The position numbers were made by a program, and so were the translations under genes. Source: Rhodobacter sp. SGA-6-6 (lineage in GTDB: Bacteria; Pseudomonadota; Alphaproteobacteria; Rhodobacterales; Rhodobacteraceae). From it: a stretch of DNA of 64,000 nt. Position 1 is the first letter of the stretch; every line of letters starts with the position of its first letter. Positions 51,446-60,975 of this stretch are shown here, piece after piece. The notes under the pieces are model-generated. The model did not search any database and was not told the origin of the DNA. It saw only the letters and a list, made by a program, of their open reading frames with translations. Location of the stretch: contig NZ_JAAKGP010000002.1 in the NCBI RefSeq assembly GCF_011043545.1, forward strand, positions 372,001 through 436,000. The letters run 5' to 3'.

Positions 51446-52003
51446 ATGACCCATTCCCTGACCCGCCGCGGCGTGCTGACCCTCGGAGCGGCGGTCGCGC
51501 TGACGGTTCCCGCGATGGCACGGGCCGAAACCGGCCAGACCAACCGCAACAACGCCTCCGGCTTCCGGATGCAGGACTGGCGAGACCATTTCGATGCGGC
51601 GGGCCGGCCGATGATCGTGGCCGACACCGCCTCGCGCGCGCTGCATTGGTGGAACGCGGACGGCAGCGGGCACCGGCTCTACCCGACCTCGGTGCCGATC
51701 TCGGACGAGCTGACCAAGCGCGGCCATACCGAGATCGTGCGCAAGAAGGTGGGGCCGAGCTGGACCCCCACCGCCTCGCAGATGGAGCGCTACCCGGACT
51801 GGAAGCCGATCCCGCCGGGGCCGGAGAATCCGCTGGGCACCCATGCGATGTATCTCTCCTGGCCGGCCTATATCATCCACGGCACCCACGACACGCGGAA
51901 GATCGGGCGGAAATCCTCGGACGGCTGCATCGGCCTTTACAACGAGATGATCGCGGAACTGTTCGAGCTTTGCCCGGTCGGCACCCGGGTGCGGGTGATC
52001 TGA
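51446..52003 (+). CDS. L,D-transpeptidase (YkuD domain)
   Basis: This 185-residue protein has a Tat-like signal peptide (LTRRGVLTLGAAVALT, cleavage near ARA) and a YkuD domain with the catalytic motif HGTHDTRKIGRKSSDGCIGL, whose His and Cys are in place. Such enzymes make 3-3 peptidoglycan crosslinks or attach lipoproteins. The ATG is chosen for its GGAGG site and signal peptide. Confidence 0.92.
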   Translation: MTHSLTRRGVLTLGAAVALTVPAMARAETGQTNRNNASGFRMQDWRDHFDAAGRPMIVADTASRALHWWNADGSGHRLYPTSVPISDELTKRGHTEIVRKKVGPSWTPTASQMERYPDWKPIPPGPENPLGTHAMYLSWPAYIIHGTHDTRKIGRKSSDGCIGLYNEMIAELFELCPVGTRVRVI

Positions 52004-52007
52004 AGGG

Positions 52008-52778
52008 TCAGCCCGCCGCCCCCGGCCCGCGGTTCAGCGCCGGCTCGCCGGTGCCGCCGCGGATGCCCTCCAGCACCTTCAGCGGCTTCTTCACCACCGC
52101 GCCCAGGCCGCCGCGCGTCGGCGCATAGACCTGCTTCGACGCCTCGACCATCAGCACGCCGCCCGACAGCCAGGGCAGCCGCCGCCCCGCCCTTTCCCAG
52201 AACGCCGCCGTGCGCAGCCAGAACGGCGCGTTGCTCGGCGGGGCGTGCAGCACGGTCAGGCTGCGCTCGGGCGTGAAGCCGTGGCGCTTCAGCTGCGCCT
52301 CCAGCTGCGCGCCGGAATAGGGCCGGCCATAGCCGAAGGGCGTGCCGTCCCGCCGCGACCACAGCCCAGCCCGGTTCGGCACCACGAACAGCGCCTTGCC
52401 CCCCGGCCCCAGCACCCGGTGCGATTCCTCCAGCACGGCCGAGGGCTGCTCGCTGGTCTCCAGCCCGTGCATCAGCACCAGCCGGTCGACGAAGCCGGTG
52501 GAGACCGGCCAGGAGGTGTCCTCGCAGAGGACCGAGACATTCGCCATCCCCGCCGGCCAGGGCATCACCCCCTGCGGCCCCGGCATCAGCCCGATCACCC
52601 GCCGCGCCTCGGCCAGGTAGGGCCGCAGCAGCGGCACGGCGAAGCCGAAGCCCACCACCGTCTGCCCGGCGGCAGGCGGCCACAGCCGCACCACCTGGTC
52701 GCGGATCGCGCGCTGCGCCACCCGGCCCAGCTGGGTCCGGTAATAGAAGTTGCGCAGGTCCAGCACGTCGAGGTGCAT
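52008..52778 (-). CDS. Class I SAM-dependent methyltransferase
   Basis: This 256-residue protein has a degenerate SAM motif I ([16 protein letters not shown]), a motif with [20 protein letters not shown] and the [16 protein letters not shown] strand, as in UbiE/Methyltransf_11-like enzymes. The substrate is unknown. It is divergent from gloB with a 62-base gap, a neighbourhood seen in related bacteria. Confidence 0.82.
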   Translation of the reverse strand: MHLDVLDLRNFYYRTQLGRVAQRAIRDQVVRLWPPAAGQTVVGFGFAVPLLRPYLAEARRVIGLMPGPQGVMPWPAGMANVSVLCEDTSWPVSTGFVDRLVLMHGLETSEQPSAVLEESHRVLGPGGKALFVVPNRAGLWSRRDGTPFGYGRPYSGAQLEAQLKRHGFTPERSLTVLHAPPSNAPFWLRTAAFWERAGRRLPWLSGGVLMVEASKQVYAPTRGGLGAVVKKPLKVLEGIRGGTGEPALNRGPGAAG

Positions 52779-52840
52779 TGCGGTCCGCCGCCCTTGGGGT
52801 CACTCTGGTGCCCAATCTAGCGACGGAGGCGGAAAAAACC

Positions 52841-53608
52841 ATGGCGCTCGAACTGGTCACCATCCCCTGCCTGACCGACAACTTCGCCTTCCTGGTCCGC
52901 GACGGCGAAACCGGCACCGTGGCGCTGGTCGATGCGCCCGAGGCCGGGCCGATCCTCGCCAAGCTGCGCGAACGGGGCTGGCCGCTGCACCTGATCCTGC
53001 TGACCCATCACCACGACGACCATATCCAGGCCGTCCCGCAGATCGGCGCCGCCACCGGCGCGCAGGTCTGGGGCGCCGCCGCCGACAGCCACCGCCTGCC
53101 CCCCCTGGACCGGGCGCTGCGCGAGGGCGACGGCATCGCCGTCGGCAGCGAGGAGGGCACCGTCATCGCGGTGCCCGGCCACACCAGCGGCCATCTCGCC
53201 TTCCACTTCCCGGCCTCCGGCCTGGCCTTCACCGCCGACAGCCTGATGGCCGCCGGCTGCGGCCGGCTGTTCGAGGGCAGCGCCGCCCAGATGTGGCAGA
53301 GCCTCGGAAAGCTCGCCGCGCTGCCGCCGGAAACGCTGGTCTGCTCGGGCCACGACTACCTGACCGGCAACCTGCGTTTCGCCGCGACCCTTGAACCCGA
53401 CAATCCCGCGCTTATCTTGCGGGTCGAGGCTCTGGAGAGGATGCGCCGCGAAGGCCGCCTGCCCATGCCCTCGCGGCTTTCCGAAGAACTGGCAACCAAC
53501 CCCTTCCTCCGTGCAGGATTGCCCGGGATGAAGGCCGCGGTGGGGATGCCCGATGCGCCCGATGTCGAGGTCTTCGCCGAAATCCGCAAACGGAAGGACA
53601 GGTTCTGA
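52841..53608 (+). CDS. gloB: Hydroxyacylglutathione hydrolase (glyoxalase II)
   Basis: GloB hydrolyses S-lactoylglutathione in methylglyoxal detoxification. The 255-residue metallo-beta-lactamase protein has the metal motif LTHHHDDHIQ near residue 57, VPGHTSGHLAF, FTADSLMAAGCGRLFEG and CSGHDYLTGN, plus the glutathione-binding C-terminus RKRKDRF. The ATG at 52841 follows GGAGG. Confidence 0.94.
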   Translation: MALELVTIPCLTDNFAFLVRDGETGTVALVDAPEAGPILAKLRERGWPLHLILLTHHHDDHIQAVPQIGAATGAQVWGAAADSHRLPPLDRALREGDGIAVGSEEGTVIAVPGHTSGHLAFHFPASGLAFTADSLMAAGCGRLFEGSAAQMWQSLGKLAALPPETLVCSGHDYLTGNLRFAATLEPDNPALILRVEALERMRREGRLPMPSRLSEELATNPFLRAGLPGMKAAVGMPDAPDVEVFAEIRKRKDRF

Positions 53609-53784
53609 CCCGCTTCATGAGTCCCCGTCATCACAATTGATGACTTTGGTTGCCGAAAAGGGCCTTGCTGTGAAATTGCCCTTGAAGTGCGCGGAATAAA
53701 ACCGATCCTTAACCACATGAGGCCACGGTTGGATCAGGCCCTTGCAGCGGCCCGACCTGCCCCGAGTTACAGGAGCACGCGAAA

Positions 53785-56103
53785 GTGCCGTCATTCTCGT
53801 CCACGCTCGAGCAAGCCATCCACGGCGCGCTGGCCTTGGCCAATGCCCGCCGCCACGAACTCGCCACGCTGGAACACCTGCTGCTGGCGCTGATCGACGA
53901 ACCCGATGCCGCACGGGTGATGCGCGCCTGCTCGGTCGATCTCGACGAGCTGCGGAAGACCCTGACCGATTTCATCGACGACGACCTGTCCACGCTGGTG
54001 ACCAATGTCGAAGGGTCGGAAGCCGTGCCGACCGCCGCTTTCCAGCGCGTGATCCAGCGCGCGGCGATCCATGTGCAGTCTTCGGGCCGGACCGAGGTGA
54101 CGGGCGCGAACGTGCTGGTGGCGATCTTCGCCGAGCGCGAATCGAACGCCGCCTATTTCCTGCAAGAGCAGGACATGACCCGCTACGACGCGGTGAACTT
54201 CATCGCCCATGGCGTGGCGAAGGACCCGTCCTTCGGCGAATCCCGCCCGGTGCAGGGGGCCGAGGAACATCACGAGACCCCGAAGGCCGAGGCCGGCGAG
54301 GCCAAGGAATCGGCGCTGTCGAAATATTGCGTCGACCTGAACATCAAGGCGATCAAGGGCGACGTGGACCCGCTGATCGGCCGCGAGGCCGAGGTCGAAA
54401 GGGCGATCCAGGTCCTCTGCCGCCGCCGCAAGAACAACCCGCTGCTGGTGGGCGACCCCGGCGTCGGCAAGACCGCCATCGCCGAAGGGCTGGCCTGGAA
54501 GATCGTGAAGAAGGAAGTGCCGGAGGTTCTGTCCGGCGCCACGATCTTCTCGCTCGACATGGGCGCGCTTCTGGCCGGCACCCGCTATCGCGGCGATTTC
54601 GAGGAACGGCTGAAGGCCGTGGTCAAGGAGCTGGAGGATCACCCCGACGCCATCCTCTTCATCGACGAGATCCACACCGTGATCGGCGCCGGCGCGACCT
54701 CGGGCGGGGCGATGGATGCCTCCAACCTGCTGAAACCGGCCTTGCAGGGCGGCAAGCTGCGCTGCATGGGATCGACCACCTACAAGGAGTTCCGCCAGCA
54801 CTTCGAGAAGGACCGCGCGCTTTCGCGGCGCTTCCAGAAGATCGACGTGAACGAGCCCTCGATTCCCGACACCATCAAGATCCTGATGGGCCTGAAGCCG
54901 CATTTCGAGACCCACCACGACCTGCGCTACACCGCCGATGCGGTGAAGCTGGCGGTGGAACTGGCCTCGCGCTACATCAACGACCGCAAGCTGCCCGACT
55001 CTGCCATCGACGTGATCGACGAGGCCGGGGCGGCGCAGCACCTGCTGTCGGAATCGAAGCGCAAGAAGGTGATCGGCACCCGCGAGATCGAGGCCGTGGT
55101 GGCCAAGATCGCCCGCATCCCGCCGAAGAACGTCTCGAAGGACGATGCCGAGGTGTTGCGCGACCTGGAGAAGACGCTGAAACGGCTGGTCTTCGGGCAG
55201 GACAAGGCCATCGAGGCGCTGTCCGCCTCGATCAAGCTGGCCCGCGCCGGCCTGCGCGAGCCGGAGAAGCCCATCGGCAACTATCTCTTCACCGGCCCGA
55301 CCGGGGTGGGCAAGACCGAGGTGGCCAAGCAGCTGTCGCAGGTGCTGGGGGTGGAACTGCTGCGCTTCGACATGTCGGAATACATGGAGAAGCACGCGGT
55401 CTCCCGCCTGATCGGCGCGCCGCCCGGCTATGTCGGCTTCGACCAGGGCGGGATGCTGACCGACGGCGTCGACCAGCATCCGCATTGCGTGCTGCTGCTG
55501 GACGAGATCGAGAAGGCCCACCCGGATGTCTACAACATCCTGTTGCAGGTGATGGACCACGGCAAGCTGACCGACCACAACGGACGGGCGGTGGATTTCC
55601 GCAACGTGATCCTGATCATGACCTCGAACGTCGGCGCGGCGGACATGCAGAAGGCCGCCATCGGCTTCGGCCGCGACAAGCGCGAGGGCGAGGACACCGC
55701 GGCGGTGGAGCGCACCTTCACCCCCGAGTTCCGCAACCGCCTGGACGCGGTGATCAGCTTCTCGGCCCTGCCGAAGGAGGTGATCCTGCAGGTGGTCGAG
55801 AAGTTCGTGCTGCAGCTCGAGGCGCAGCTGATCGACCGCAACGTCCATATCGAGCTGACGCCGGAAGCGGCAGCCTGGCTGGGCGACAAGGGCTACGACG
55901 ACAAGATGGGTGCCCGCCCGCTGGCCCGGGTGATCCAGGAGCACATCAAGAAGCCCCTGGCCGAGGAGCTGCTGTTCGGCCGGCTGGTCAAGGGCGGCGT
56001 GGTGAAGGTGGCGGTCAAGGACGGCGCCATCGACCTGCAGGTGCAGGAGCCGCAGAAACCGCGGATCGCCAACCAGAAGCCGCCGCTGCTGACGGCGGAA
56101 TGA
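53785..56103 (+). CDS. clpA: ATP-dependent Clp protease ATP-binding subunit ClpA
   Basis: ClpA unfolds substrates for ClpP. The 772-residue protein has an N-terminal Clp-N repeat domain, two AAA modules with Walker [14 protein letters not shown] (about residue 225) and [14 protein letters not shown] (about 505), and a C-terminal D2-small domain. It starts at GTG after CAGGAG. The adaptor gene clpS, often just upstream of clpA, is not in the 176-base gap before it. Confidence 0.95.
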   Translation: MPSFSSTLEQAIHGALALANARRHELATLEHLLLALIDEPDAARVMRACSVDLDELRKTLTDFIDDDLSTLVTNVEGSEAVPTAAFQRVIQRAAIHVQSSGRTEVTGANVLVAIFAERESNAAYFLQEQDMTRYDAVNFIAHGVAKDPSFGESRPVQGAEEHHETPKAEAGEAKESALSKYCVDLNIKAIKGDVDPLIGREAEVERAIQVLCRRRKNNPLLVGDPGVGKTAIAEGLAWKIVKKEVPEVLSGATIFSLDMGALLAGTRYRGDFEERLKAVVKELEDHPDAILFIDEIHTVIGAGATSGGAMDASNLLKPALQGGKLRCMGSTTYKEFRQHFEKDRALSRRFQKIDVNEPSIPDTIKILMGLKPHFETHHDLRYTADAVKLAVELASRYINDRKLPDSAIDVIDEAGAAQHLLSESKRKKVIGTREIEAVVAKIARIPPKNVSKDDAEVLRDLEKTLKRLVFGQDKAIEALSASIKLARAGLREPEKPIGNYLFTGPTGVGKTEVAKQLSQVLGVELLRFDMSEYMEKHAVSRLIGAPPGYVGFDQGGMLTDGVDQHPHCVLLLDEIEKAHPDVYNILLQVMDHGKLTDHNGRAVDFRNVILIMTSNVGAADMQKAAIGFGRDKREGEDTAAVERTFTPEFRNRLDAVISFSALPKEVILQVVEKFVLQLEAQLIDRNVHIELTPEAAAWLGDKGYDDKMGARPLARVIQEHIKKPLAEELLFGRLVKGGVVKVAVKDGAIDLQVQEPQKPRIANQKPPLLTAE

Positions 56104-56108
56104 GACCG

Positions 56109-56134
56109 AAAACCCCCGCTCCGGCGGGGGTTTT
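56109..56134 (+). terminator. Intrinsic terminator of clpA
   Basis: AAAACCCCCGC-TCC-GGCGGGGGTTTT lies six bases after the clpA stop, with A and T runs on either side of a strong GC stem, so it can work in both directions. Confidence 0.9.
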
Positions 56135-56144
56135 GCTTTGCGAG

Positions 56145-56177
56145 GCGGTATGGTCCTGCGGTATGTTTTCCGCTATG
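56145..56177. promoter_or_regulatory. Direct repeats upstream of ccdAB
   Basis: GCGGTATG occurs at 56145-56152 and 56158-56165, and CGCTATG at 56171-56177, at 12-13 base intervals. They overlap TATGTT and TATGAT, candidates for a -10 box. An operator for CcdA/CcdAB autoregulation is inferred. Confidence 0.5.
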
Positions 56178-56206
56178 ATTTCACGGTTCCCCCGAAAGGC
56201 CCCGCC

Positions 56207-56431
56207 ATGCCCGCCCGCCGTTCCACCTCGATGACCCTCGACGCCGCCCTGCTGGACGAGGCGAAGGCGCTCGGCGTCAACGTCTCCCGCGCTGCCGAAC
56301 AGGGCGTCGCCGCCGCGCTGAAGGCGGCCCGGGCCGAGGCCTGGAAGCGCGAGAACGCCGAGGCGATCAAGAACTACAACACCTGGATCGAGGAGAACGG
56401 CCTTCCGCTGGCCGAATACCGGGTGTTCTGA
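56207..56431 (+). CDS. ccdA: CcdA-type antitoxin
   Basis: This 74-residue protein has a ribbon-helix-helix N-terminus (STSMTLDAALLDEAKALGVNVS) and a C-terminal toxin-binding tail ending NTWIEENGLPLAEYRVF, typical of CcdA. The ATG at 56207 is preferred over the longer frame because it begins at the DNA-binding domain. It represses its own operon in known systems and neutralises CcdB. The toxin gene follows after five bases. Confidence 0.88.
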   Translation: MPARRSTSMTLDAALLDEAKALGVNVSRAAEQGVAAALKAARAEAWKRENAEAIKNYNTWIEENGLPLAEYRVF

Positions 56432-56436
56432 CTGGA

Positions 56437-56736
56437 ATGGCGGCGCAGTTCGATGTCTTCCGCTTGCCGAACGGCTCTCTTGCCGTGCTGCTGCAGGATG
56501 ACCTGCACGAGGGTTTGGCAACCAGGGTGATTGCGCCTCTGGTCCCCCTGAGCAAGGCCCGGCCCCAGCCCGCCGGAATTTCGCCCGTCGTGCATTTTGC
56601 CGAACAGCCTCATGCGATTCTGGTGCAGTCGCTGGCCGCCGTGCCTGCGTCGCTGCTGAAAAAATCATGCGGGTCTCTGGCCCATTGCCGCGACAGCATC
56701 ATCCGCGCCCTCGACCTGCTGTTCACCGGCGTCTGA
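56437..56736 (+). CDS. ccdB: CcdB-type toxin (gyrase inhibitor)
   Basis: This 99-residue protein shows the CcdB pattern: QFDVFRLPNGSL, LQDDLHEGLATRVIAPLVPL, SPVVHFAEQP and the C-terminal RDSIIRALDLLFTGV. In the F plasmid protein the last residues (Trp-Gly-Ile) bind gyrase; here the end is TGV, and no final Trp is present, so gyrase poisoning is not assured. A chromosomal copy between clpA and a conserved stator pair suggests transfer. Confidence 0.88.
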   Translation: MAAQFDVFRLPNGSLAVLLQDDLHEGLATRVIAPLVPLSKARPQPAGISPVVHFAEQPHAILVQSLAAVPASLLKKSCGSLAHCRDSIIRALDLLFTGV

Positions 56737-56742
56737 CCGGCC

Positions 56743-57117
56743 TCAAGGCAGGCGGTCGCCCATGGCGGGGGTGTCCTGGCTGAACAGGTTTTCCCAGCCC
56801 CCTCCGCGGCGACGCCAGACCGAGCTCACATACATGTCCTCGTCGGCGCCGCGGCCCGGCCTGCGGTAGCGGGCGGCATAGGCGATCAGCGCATGGTCCG
56901 GCCCCAGCGGCAGCACCCGCAGCTGCGACAGCGCGAACTCCGCCACCGTCGGCCCGCGGGCCAGCTGGCCGGCATGGTCCTCGCGCCCGGCGAAGCCGTC
57001 CGGGTAAAGCCCGAGGAAATCCGCCGCCAGCGCAGCCCGGTCCGCTGCCGCATCGCCATCGGCCAGCGCCTGCCAGACCGCGCGTTCGCAGGCTTCGATC
57101 TCGGCGGCAAGGGTCAC
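56743..57117 (-). CDS. NTF2-like / DUF4440 family protein
   Basis: This 124-residue protein has the SnoaL/DUF4440 layout: a leading helix EACERAVWQALADGD, LAADFLGLYPDGFAGR, then beta strands with ALIAYAARYRR and a final SSVWRRRGGGWENLFSQDTP. No activity is known. It starts at GTG with GGAGAG, two bases after the OmpA-like gene stop, so it is the last gene of that operon. It converges with ccdB six bases away. Confidence 0.82.
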   Translation of the reverse strand: MTLAAEIEACERAVWQALADGDAAADRAALAADFLGLYPDGFAGREDHAGQLARGPTVAEFALSQLRVLPLGPDHALIAYAARYRRPGRGADEDMYVSSVWRRRGGGWENLFSQDTPAMGDRLP

Positions 57118-57118
57118 G

Positions 57119-58768
57119 TCATCTCTCCGTCAGCTTCAGCTCGATCCGGCGGTTCTGCGCCCGGGCCTCGGCGCTGTCGCCCGGCGTCACCGGGCGGTAT
57201 TCGCCGAAGCCGGTGGCGGCCAGCCGTTCGGGCGGGAAGCCCAACTCCTGCTGCATGAAGCGCACCACCGACAGCGCCCGGGCCTGGGACAATTCCCAGT
57301 TGTCGCGGAACTCGCCGGTGCCGGACAGCGGGATGTTGTCGGTATGGCCGTCCACCCGGATGACCCAGTCGATGCCCTCGGGGATTTCGCCGCGGATCTC
57401 GTCCAGGATCTGCACCACCCCGGCGATCTGCGCCCGCCCCTCCGGCGCCAGGTCGGCCGAGCCCGGGTTGAACAGCACCTCCGAGGAAAAGACGAAGCGG
57501 TCGCCGACCACGCGCACGCCCTCGCGGCCCTGCAGCAGGGTGGAGAGCTGGCCGAAGAATTCCGACCGGAAGCGTTCGAGGTCGGCCTTCTCGGCCTCCA
57601 GCCGCCTGCGCTCGGCCTCTTCCAGTTCCGCCCGGCGCTTCTGCTCCGCCGCCACCTGCGCCAGCGCCGAGTTCAGCTGCGTCCCCAAGGATTCCAGTTG
57701 CACCTGCACCTCGGCATCCCGCGCCTCGGCCTCGTCCAGCACCTGCTGCAACGATCCCAGCTGCGACCGCAGGGCCGCAATCTGCTGGTTCAGAAGTTCC
57801 ACCTCGCGCGCCGCCGCCAGCGCCTTCTCCTGCTCCGCCAGCAGCGCGGTCTCCGCCGCCGCCAGCGCGGCATCCTTCTCGCCCGCCGCCTGCGCCGCCT
57901 CGGTCCGGGCGGCCGCCAGCAGGGTCAGCGTCTCCTCCGCCCGCCTGCGTTCCTCCTCCAGCGCCAGCGTCATCGCGGTCAGTTCGGCATCGGCGCCTTC
58001 CAGCTTTTTGCGCAGGGCGTCCAGCGCCGCCGCATCGACCAGCCGCGCCGCCTCGGCCTCGGACAGCTCCGTCTTCGCCGACTCCAGCGCAGCGGCGTCC
58101 TCCGCGCCCTTGGCCTGCAAGTCCTTGACCAGCGCCTCCAGCGCCGCGCGCTTCGCCGCATCCAGCCGGGCGGCCTCGGCCTGCGCGTCGATCTCGTCGC
58201 GCAGAGAGGCCAGCGCCAGCTGCGCCGCCTCGGCCTCGGTGATCAGCTTCGCCTTCGCCGCCTCCAGCTCGGCGACCGAGGCCGCCAGCCCCTCGGCCCG
58301 GGCCTGCGACTCGTCACGCTCCCCGGTCACCACCGCCAGATCGGCCAGCGCCTTGTCGCGCTGGCCCAGCAGTGCCGCCACCTGCGCCTCGAAATCGGTG
58401 ATCCGCACCCGCGCCTCGGCCAGTTCGCCCTCCCGCGCCGCCAGATCGGCCTCCAGTCCAGCGATCACGCCCGCCCGGCGCTCCCCCTCCGCCAGCGCGG
58501 CGGTCAGCGAGGCCCGCAATTCCCCCACCTCGGACTGCAATCCCGCCGCCCGCTTCTGTTCCAGCCCCAGCGCCTCGGACAGCGCCGCCACCTGATCGGT
58601 CAGCGCCGAAAGCTCGTTGTCCTTGGTGGTGATGGTGTCGCGCAGCACCGACTGCATGACGGTGAAGATGGTCAGCACGAACATCAGCACCATCAAGAGC
58701 GTCGTCACCGCATCGACGAAGCCCGGCCAGATCATGCTGGAATCGCGGCGGTGGCGCGACAGGGCCAT
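57119..58768 (-). CDS. OmpA/MotB-like peptidoglycan-binding protein with long coiled coil
   Basis: This 549-residue protein has an N-terminal membrane helix with a MotB-type aspartate (MIWPGFVDAVTTLLMVLMFV, Asp19), a very long coiled coil of about 350 residues rich in Ala/Glu/Leu, and a C-terminal OmpA domain (about 415-549) with VDGHTDNIPLSG and NWELSQARALSVVRF. It should pair with the TolQ-like protein encoded just upstream as the wall-anchored subunit of a proton-driven unit. What it drives is unknown. Confidence 0.88.
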   Translation of the reverse strand: MALSRHRRDSSMIWPGFVDAVTTLLMVLMFVLTIFTVMQSVLRDTITTKDNELSALTDQVAALSEALGLEQKRAAGLQSEVGELRASLTAALAEGERRAGVIAGLEADLAAREGELAEARVRITDFEAQVAALLGQRDKALADLAVVTGERDESQARAEGLAASVAELEAAKAKLITEAEAAQLALASLRDEIDAQAEAARLDAAKRAALEALVKDLQAKGAEDAAALESAKTELSEAEAARLVDAAALDALRKKLEGADAELTAMTLALEEERRRAEETLTLLAAARTEAAQAAGEKDAALAAAETALLAEQEKALAAAREVELLNQQIAALRSQLGSLQQVLDEAEARDAEVQVQLESLGTQLNSALAQVAAEQKRRAELEEAERRRLEAEKADLERFRSEFFGQLSTLLQGREGVRVVGDRFVFSSEVLFNPGSADLAPEGRAQIAGVVQILDEIRGEIPEGIDWVIRVDGHTDNIPLSGTGEFRDNWELSQARALSVVRFMQQELGFPPERLAATGFGEYRPVTPGDSAEARAQNRRIELKLTER

Positions 58769-58771
58769 GGC

Positions 58772-59962
58772 TCAGCCCCGGCCGACGGCGCCGCGGCCCA
58801 GGTGGCGGATTGCCGCCACCAGCCCGGCCATGTCGCTGCGCAGGTCGGCCACGGCCTCCTGCCGGCCGGCCGACATCTCCTCCAGGATCCGCAGCAGCTG
58901 GGTGTCGATCGACCGCAGCCGCATCCGGCTTTCGGCATCCACCCCGTTCTCGGCCGCGGCCAGCGCCCGGATCAGCCGCTCCTGCCCCTCGGCCAGCCGC
59001 CCCATCACCTCGGCCAGCGCGGCGCCCTGCTGCGCGGTCTGGTTGCGGTCGGCCTCCATCCCCGCCGCCAGCCGGTCCACCGCCGCGGCCAGCGCCCCGA
59101 TGCGCTCTTCCACCCCCATGCGGGCGGCGTCGGACTGGACATACAGCTCCTGCAGGCTTTCCATCTGCCCGGCCATATGGTCCAGCACCTGCGCCACCGC
59201 CGACTGGTCGCCCTCGGCCCCGTCCGAACCGAGGCCGATGCGGGTGATCGAGGACAGCCATTCCTCCAGCTCGCGGTAGAATCGGTTCTGGCCATGGCCG
59301 GCGAACAGTTCCAAGAGCCCCACCACCAGCGACCCGGCAAGGCCGAGCAGCGAGGAGGAGAAGGCCGTGCCCATCCCGCCCAGCTGGCTTTCGAGCCCCG
59401 TCATCAGCTTGCCGAAGACATCGAGGCCGCTTTCGCCTTCTTCCGGGGCGAGGCTGCGGATGGTGTCCACCACGGCCGGAACGGTGGTCGCCAGCCCCCA
59501 GAAGGTGCCGAGAAGGCCAAGGAAGACCAGCAGGTTGATCAGGTAGCGGGTGATGTCCCGCGCCTCGTCCACCCTCTGCGCCACCGAGTCGAGGATCGAC
59601 CGCGCGGAAGAGGAGGAAAGCGTCATCCGTGCCGCGCCGCGCGACCGCAGCAGCGCGGCCAGCGGCGCCAGCAGGCGGGGCGGCGCAGCCTCTTCGGCGC
59701 CGGGGACGCGGCGGACGAAATTCTCGATCCAGCTGACCGACTGCGCCAGGATCAGCACCTGCCAGAAACAGGTCATCACGCCGAGGACGAAGACGAAGGC
59801 GATCAGCCCGTTCAGCAGCGGGTTGGTGCGGATGATGTCGATCACCATCCCGTGGATCACCCAGGCCCCTGTGCCCACCAGAAGGCAGACCACCAGCATC
59901 GTGGTGATGGCGCGGATGGGCTGGCTGAAGGTGGTGCCCGGCTCGGTCTCGGGTCGCTGCAT
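58772..59962 (-). CDS. MotA/TolQ/ExbB-like proton channel with coiled-coil tail
   Basis: This 396-residue protein has four hydrophobic segments (about 17-40, 50-70, 140-165, 195-220), including the conserved INLLVFLGLLGTFWGLATTV and GMGTAFSSSLLGLAGSLVVG motifs of MotA/TolQ/ExbB. A cytoplasmic helical tail of about 170 residues follows. It is three bases upstream of the MotB/OmpA-like gene. Known TolQ and ExbB lack such a tail; no flagellar or tol genes are near. Confidence 0.88.
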   Translation of the reverse strand: MQRPETEPGTTFSQPIRAITTMLVVCLLVGTGAWVIHGMVIDIIRTNPLLNGLIAFVFVLGVMTCFWQVLILAQSVSWIENFVRRVPGAEEAAPPRLLAPLAALLRSRGAARMTLSSSSARSILDSVAQRVDEARDITRYLINLLVFLGLLGTFWGLATTVPAVVDTIRSLAPEEGESGLDVFGKLMTGLESQLGGMGTAFSSSLLGLAGSLVVGLLELFAGHGQNRFYRELEEWLSSITRIGLGSDGAEGDQSAVAQVLDHMAGQMESLQELYVQSDAARMGVEERIGALAAAVDRLAAGMEADRNQTAQQGAALAEVMGRLAEGQERLIRALAAAENGVDAESRMRLRSIDTQLLRILEEMSAGRQEAVADLRSDMAGLVAAIRHLGRGAVGRG

Positions 59963-60066
59963 TCCGGCTCTGCCTGCCCTCGTTGTCTGGTTGGCGGCAG
60001 GTTAGCAGGTCGCCCGCGCCGGCCCAAGGCGATTCCGGCGCGGCGGAGGTTCCCGCGGCGGAACCC

Positions 60067-60339
60067 GTAGGGCGGGGTTCACCCCCCTCCCCTGTGTTCG
60101 GGCGGGAGAAGGCGAGGCACTGCCTCGCCCCCGCCCGTGAGGGACGGTTGCACCCGGAGACGGGTGTCCCAAGACCCCGAGAGGCCAGCGCCCGACCCGG
60201 CGGGCGAGAAGCGCCCGCCGAGGGCGGGGCGGGCGCTGGCCGGGACTTATGGTCCCGGCCGGGACAAGGGGAAGCGTTGCGCTGTGGCGAAGGCGATGGC
60301 CTTCGCCATGGAAACCGCGGAACGACATCCTCACCCTAC
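60067..60339 (+). repeat. Repeat element copy G with terminal repeats
   Basis: Copy G is 273 bases. Its left end GTAGGGCGGGGTTCACCC is intact and its right end CCTCACCCTAC is degenerate. The core (60099-60307) has all four hairpins, the third being GGCCGGGAC-TTATG-GTCCCGGCC as in copy D. It fills most of the 417-base gap upstream of the TolQ-like gene; the 104 bases between it and that start show nothing else clear. Confidence 0.82.
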
Positions 60340-60379
60340 GACGAAATGCCGACGAGCCGGCGAAGCCGGACGAGGAGGC

Positions 60380-60913
60380 CTACCCGGCCAGCGCCCGCAC
60401 CCGCTCCGCCAGCCATTCCAGATCGGGGTCGGCGATCCCCAGCTCCGCCAGATGCGCGGCGGTGGACCAGAGGTAATCGCGGTTCGCCCCGCGCCCGCCC
60501 GCGGCCCGAGCGATGATCCGCGCCTGGTCCTCCAGGTCCAGCCCGCCGCAATACTGCACATGGTCGGGGTCGATCACATAGGCCAGCGCCTGCACCTCGC
60601 CCGCCGCCGTCGCCAGCGGCAAGGTGGTCTCCAGATAGGCCGAGGAGATCAGCTCCCGCGCGCGCAGTCCGGCCAGAGTCTCCGCCTCTGCCCCCGGCGC
60701 CACCGCGAAGGCCACGCCGTCGCAATGCGCGCCTTCGGCCCGGTCCAGCGCCAGCACCAGCCCGGGGTCCCGGACCGTGCCGCGGTGGTGGATCGACCTC
60801 ATGCAGAAGCTGCGGTGCCAGCCGGCCGCGCGGGCGATGCGCCGCTCCGCCACCGGGAATTCCGGGTTCCAGATCAGCGATCCATAGCCGAAAACCCACA
60901 TGGTTTCGCGCAA
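60380..60913 (-). CDS. ChaC-like gamma-glutamylcyclotransferase
   Basis: This 177-residue enzyme has the cyclotransferase motif WVFGYGSLIWNPEF, MRSIHHRGTVRDPGLVLAL, and the catalytic glutamate region SSAYLETTLPLAT, as in ChaC proteins that degrade glutathione to 5-oxoproline and Cys-Gly. Start choice: AGGAGG lies seven bases before a TTG (60913), whereas the ATG four codons later is too far from it, so TTG is favoured. Confidence 0.9.
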   Translation of the reverse strand: MRETMWVFGYGSLIWNPEFPVAERRIARAAGWHRSFCMRSIHHRGTVRDPGLVLALDRAEGAHCDGVAFAVAPGAEAETLAGLRARELISSAYLETTLPLATAAGEVQALAYVIDPDHVQYCGGLDLEDQARIIARAAGGRGANRDYLWSTAAHLAELGIADPDLEWLAERVRALAG

Positions 60914-60975
60914 GGCTGGCCCTCCTGTAGCCCGCCCTGTAGATCACGGGGCAAGGCCATGAGAAAGGGCGGGCG

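Noticed and set aside
57119..59962. Zorya anti-phage system (ZorA/ZorB)
   Set aside because: The MotA/MotB-like pair is similar in outline, but no ZorC, ZorD or ZorE gene lies nearby, and the long coiled coil is on the periplasmic subunit.
57344..60070. Very long open frame (908 codons) on the plus strand, antisense to the stator genes
   Set aside because: It is a shadow of GC-rich coding DNA: Arg/Gln/His-rich composition and no ribosome site, while both minus-strand genes have clear domains. The same holds for plus-strand frames opposite atpD and atpG/atpA (46546-48198 and 48114-51083).
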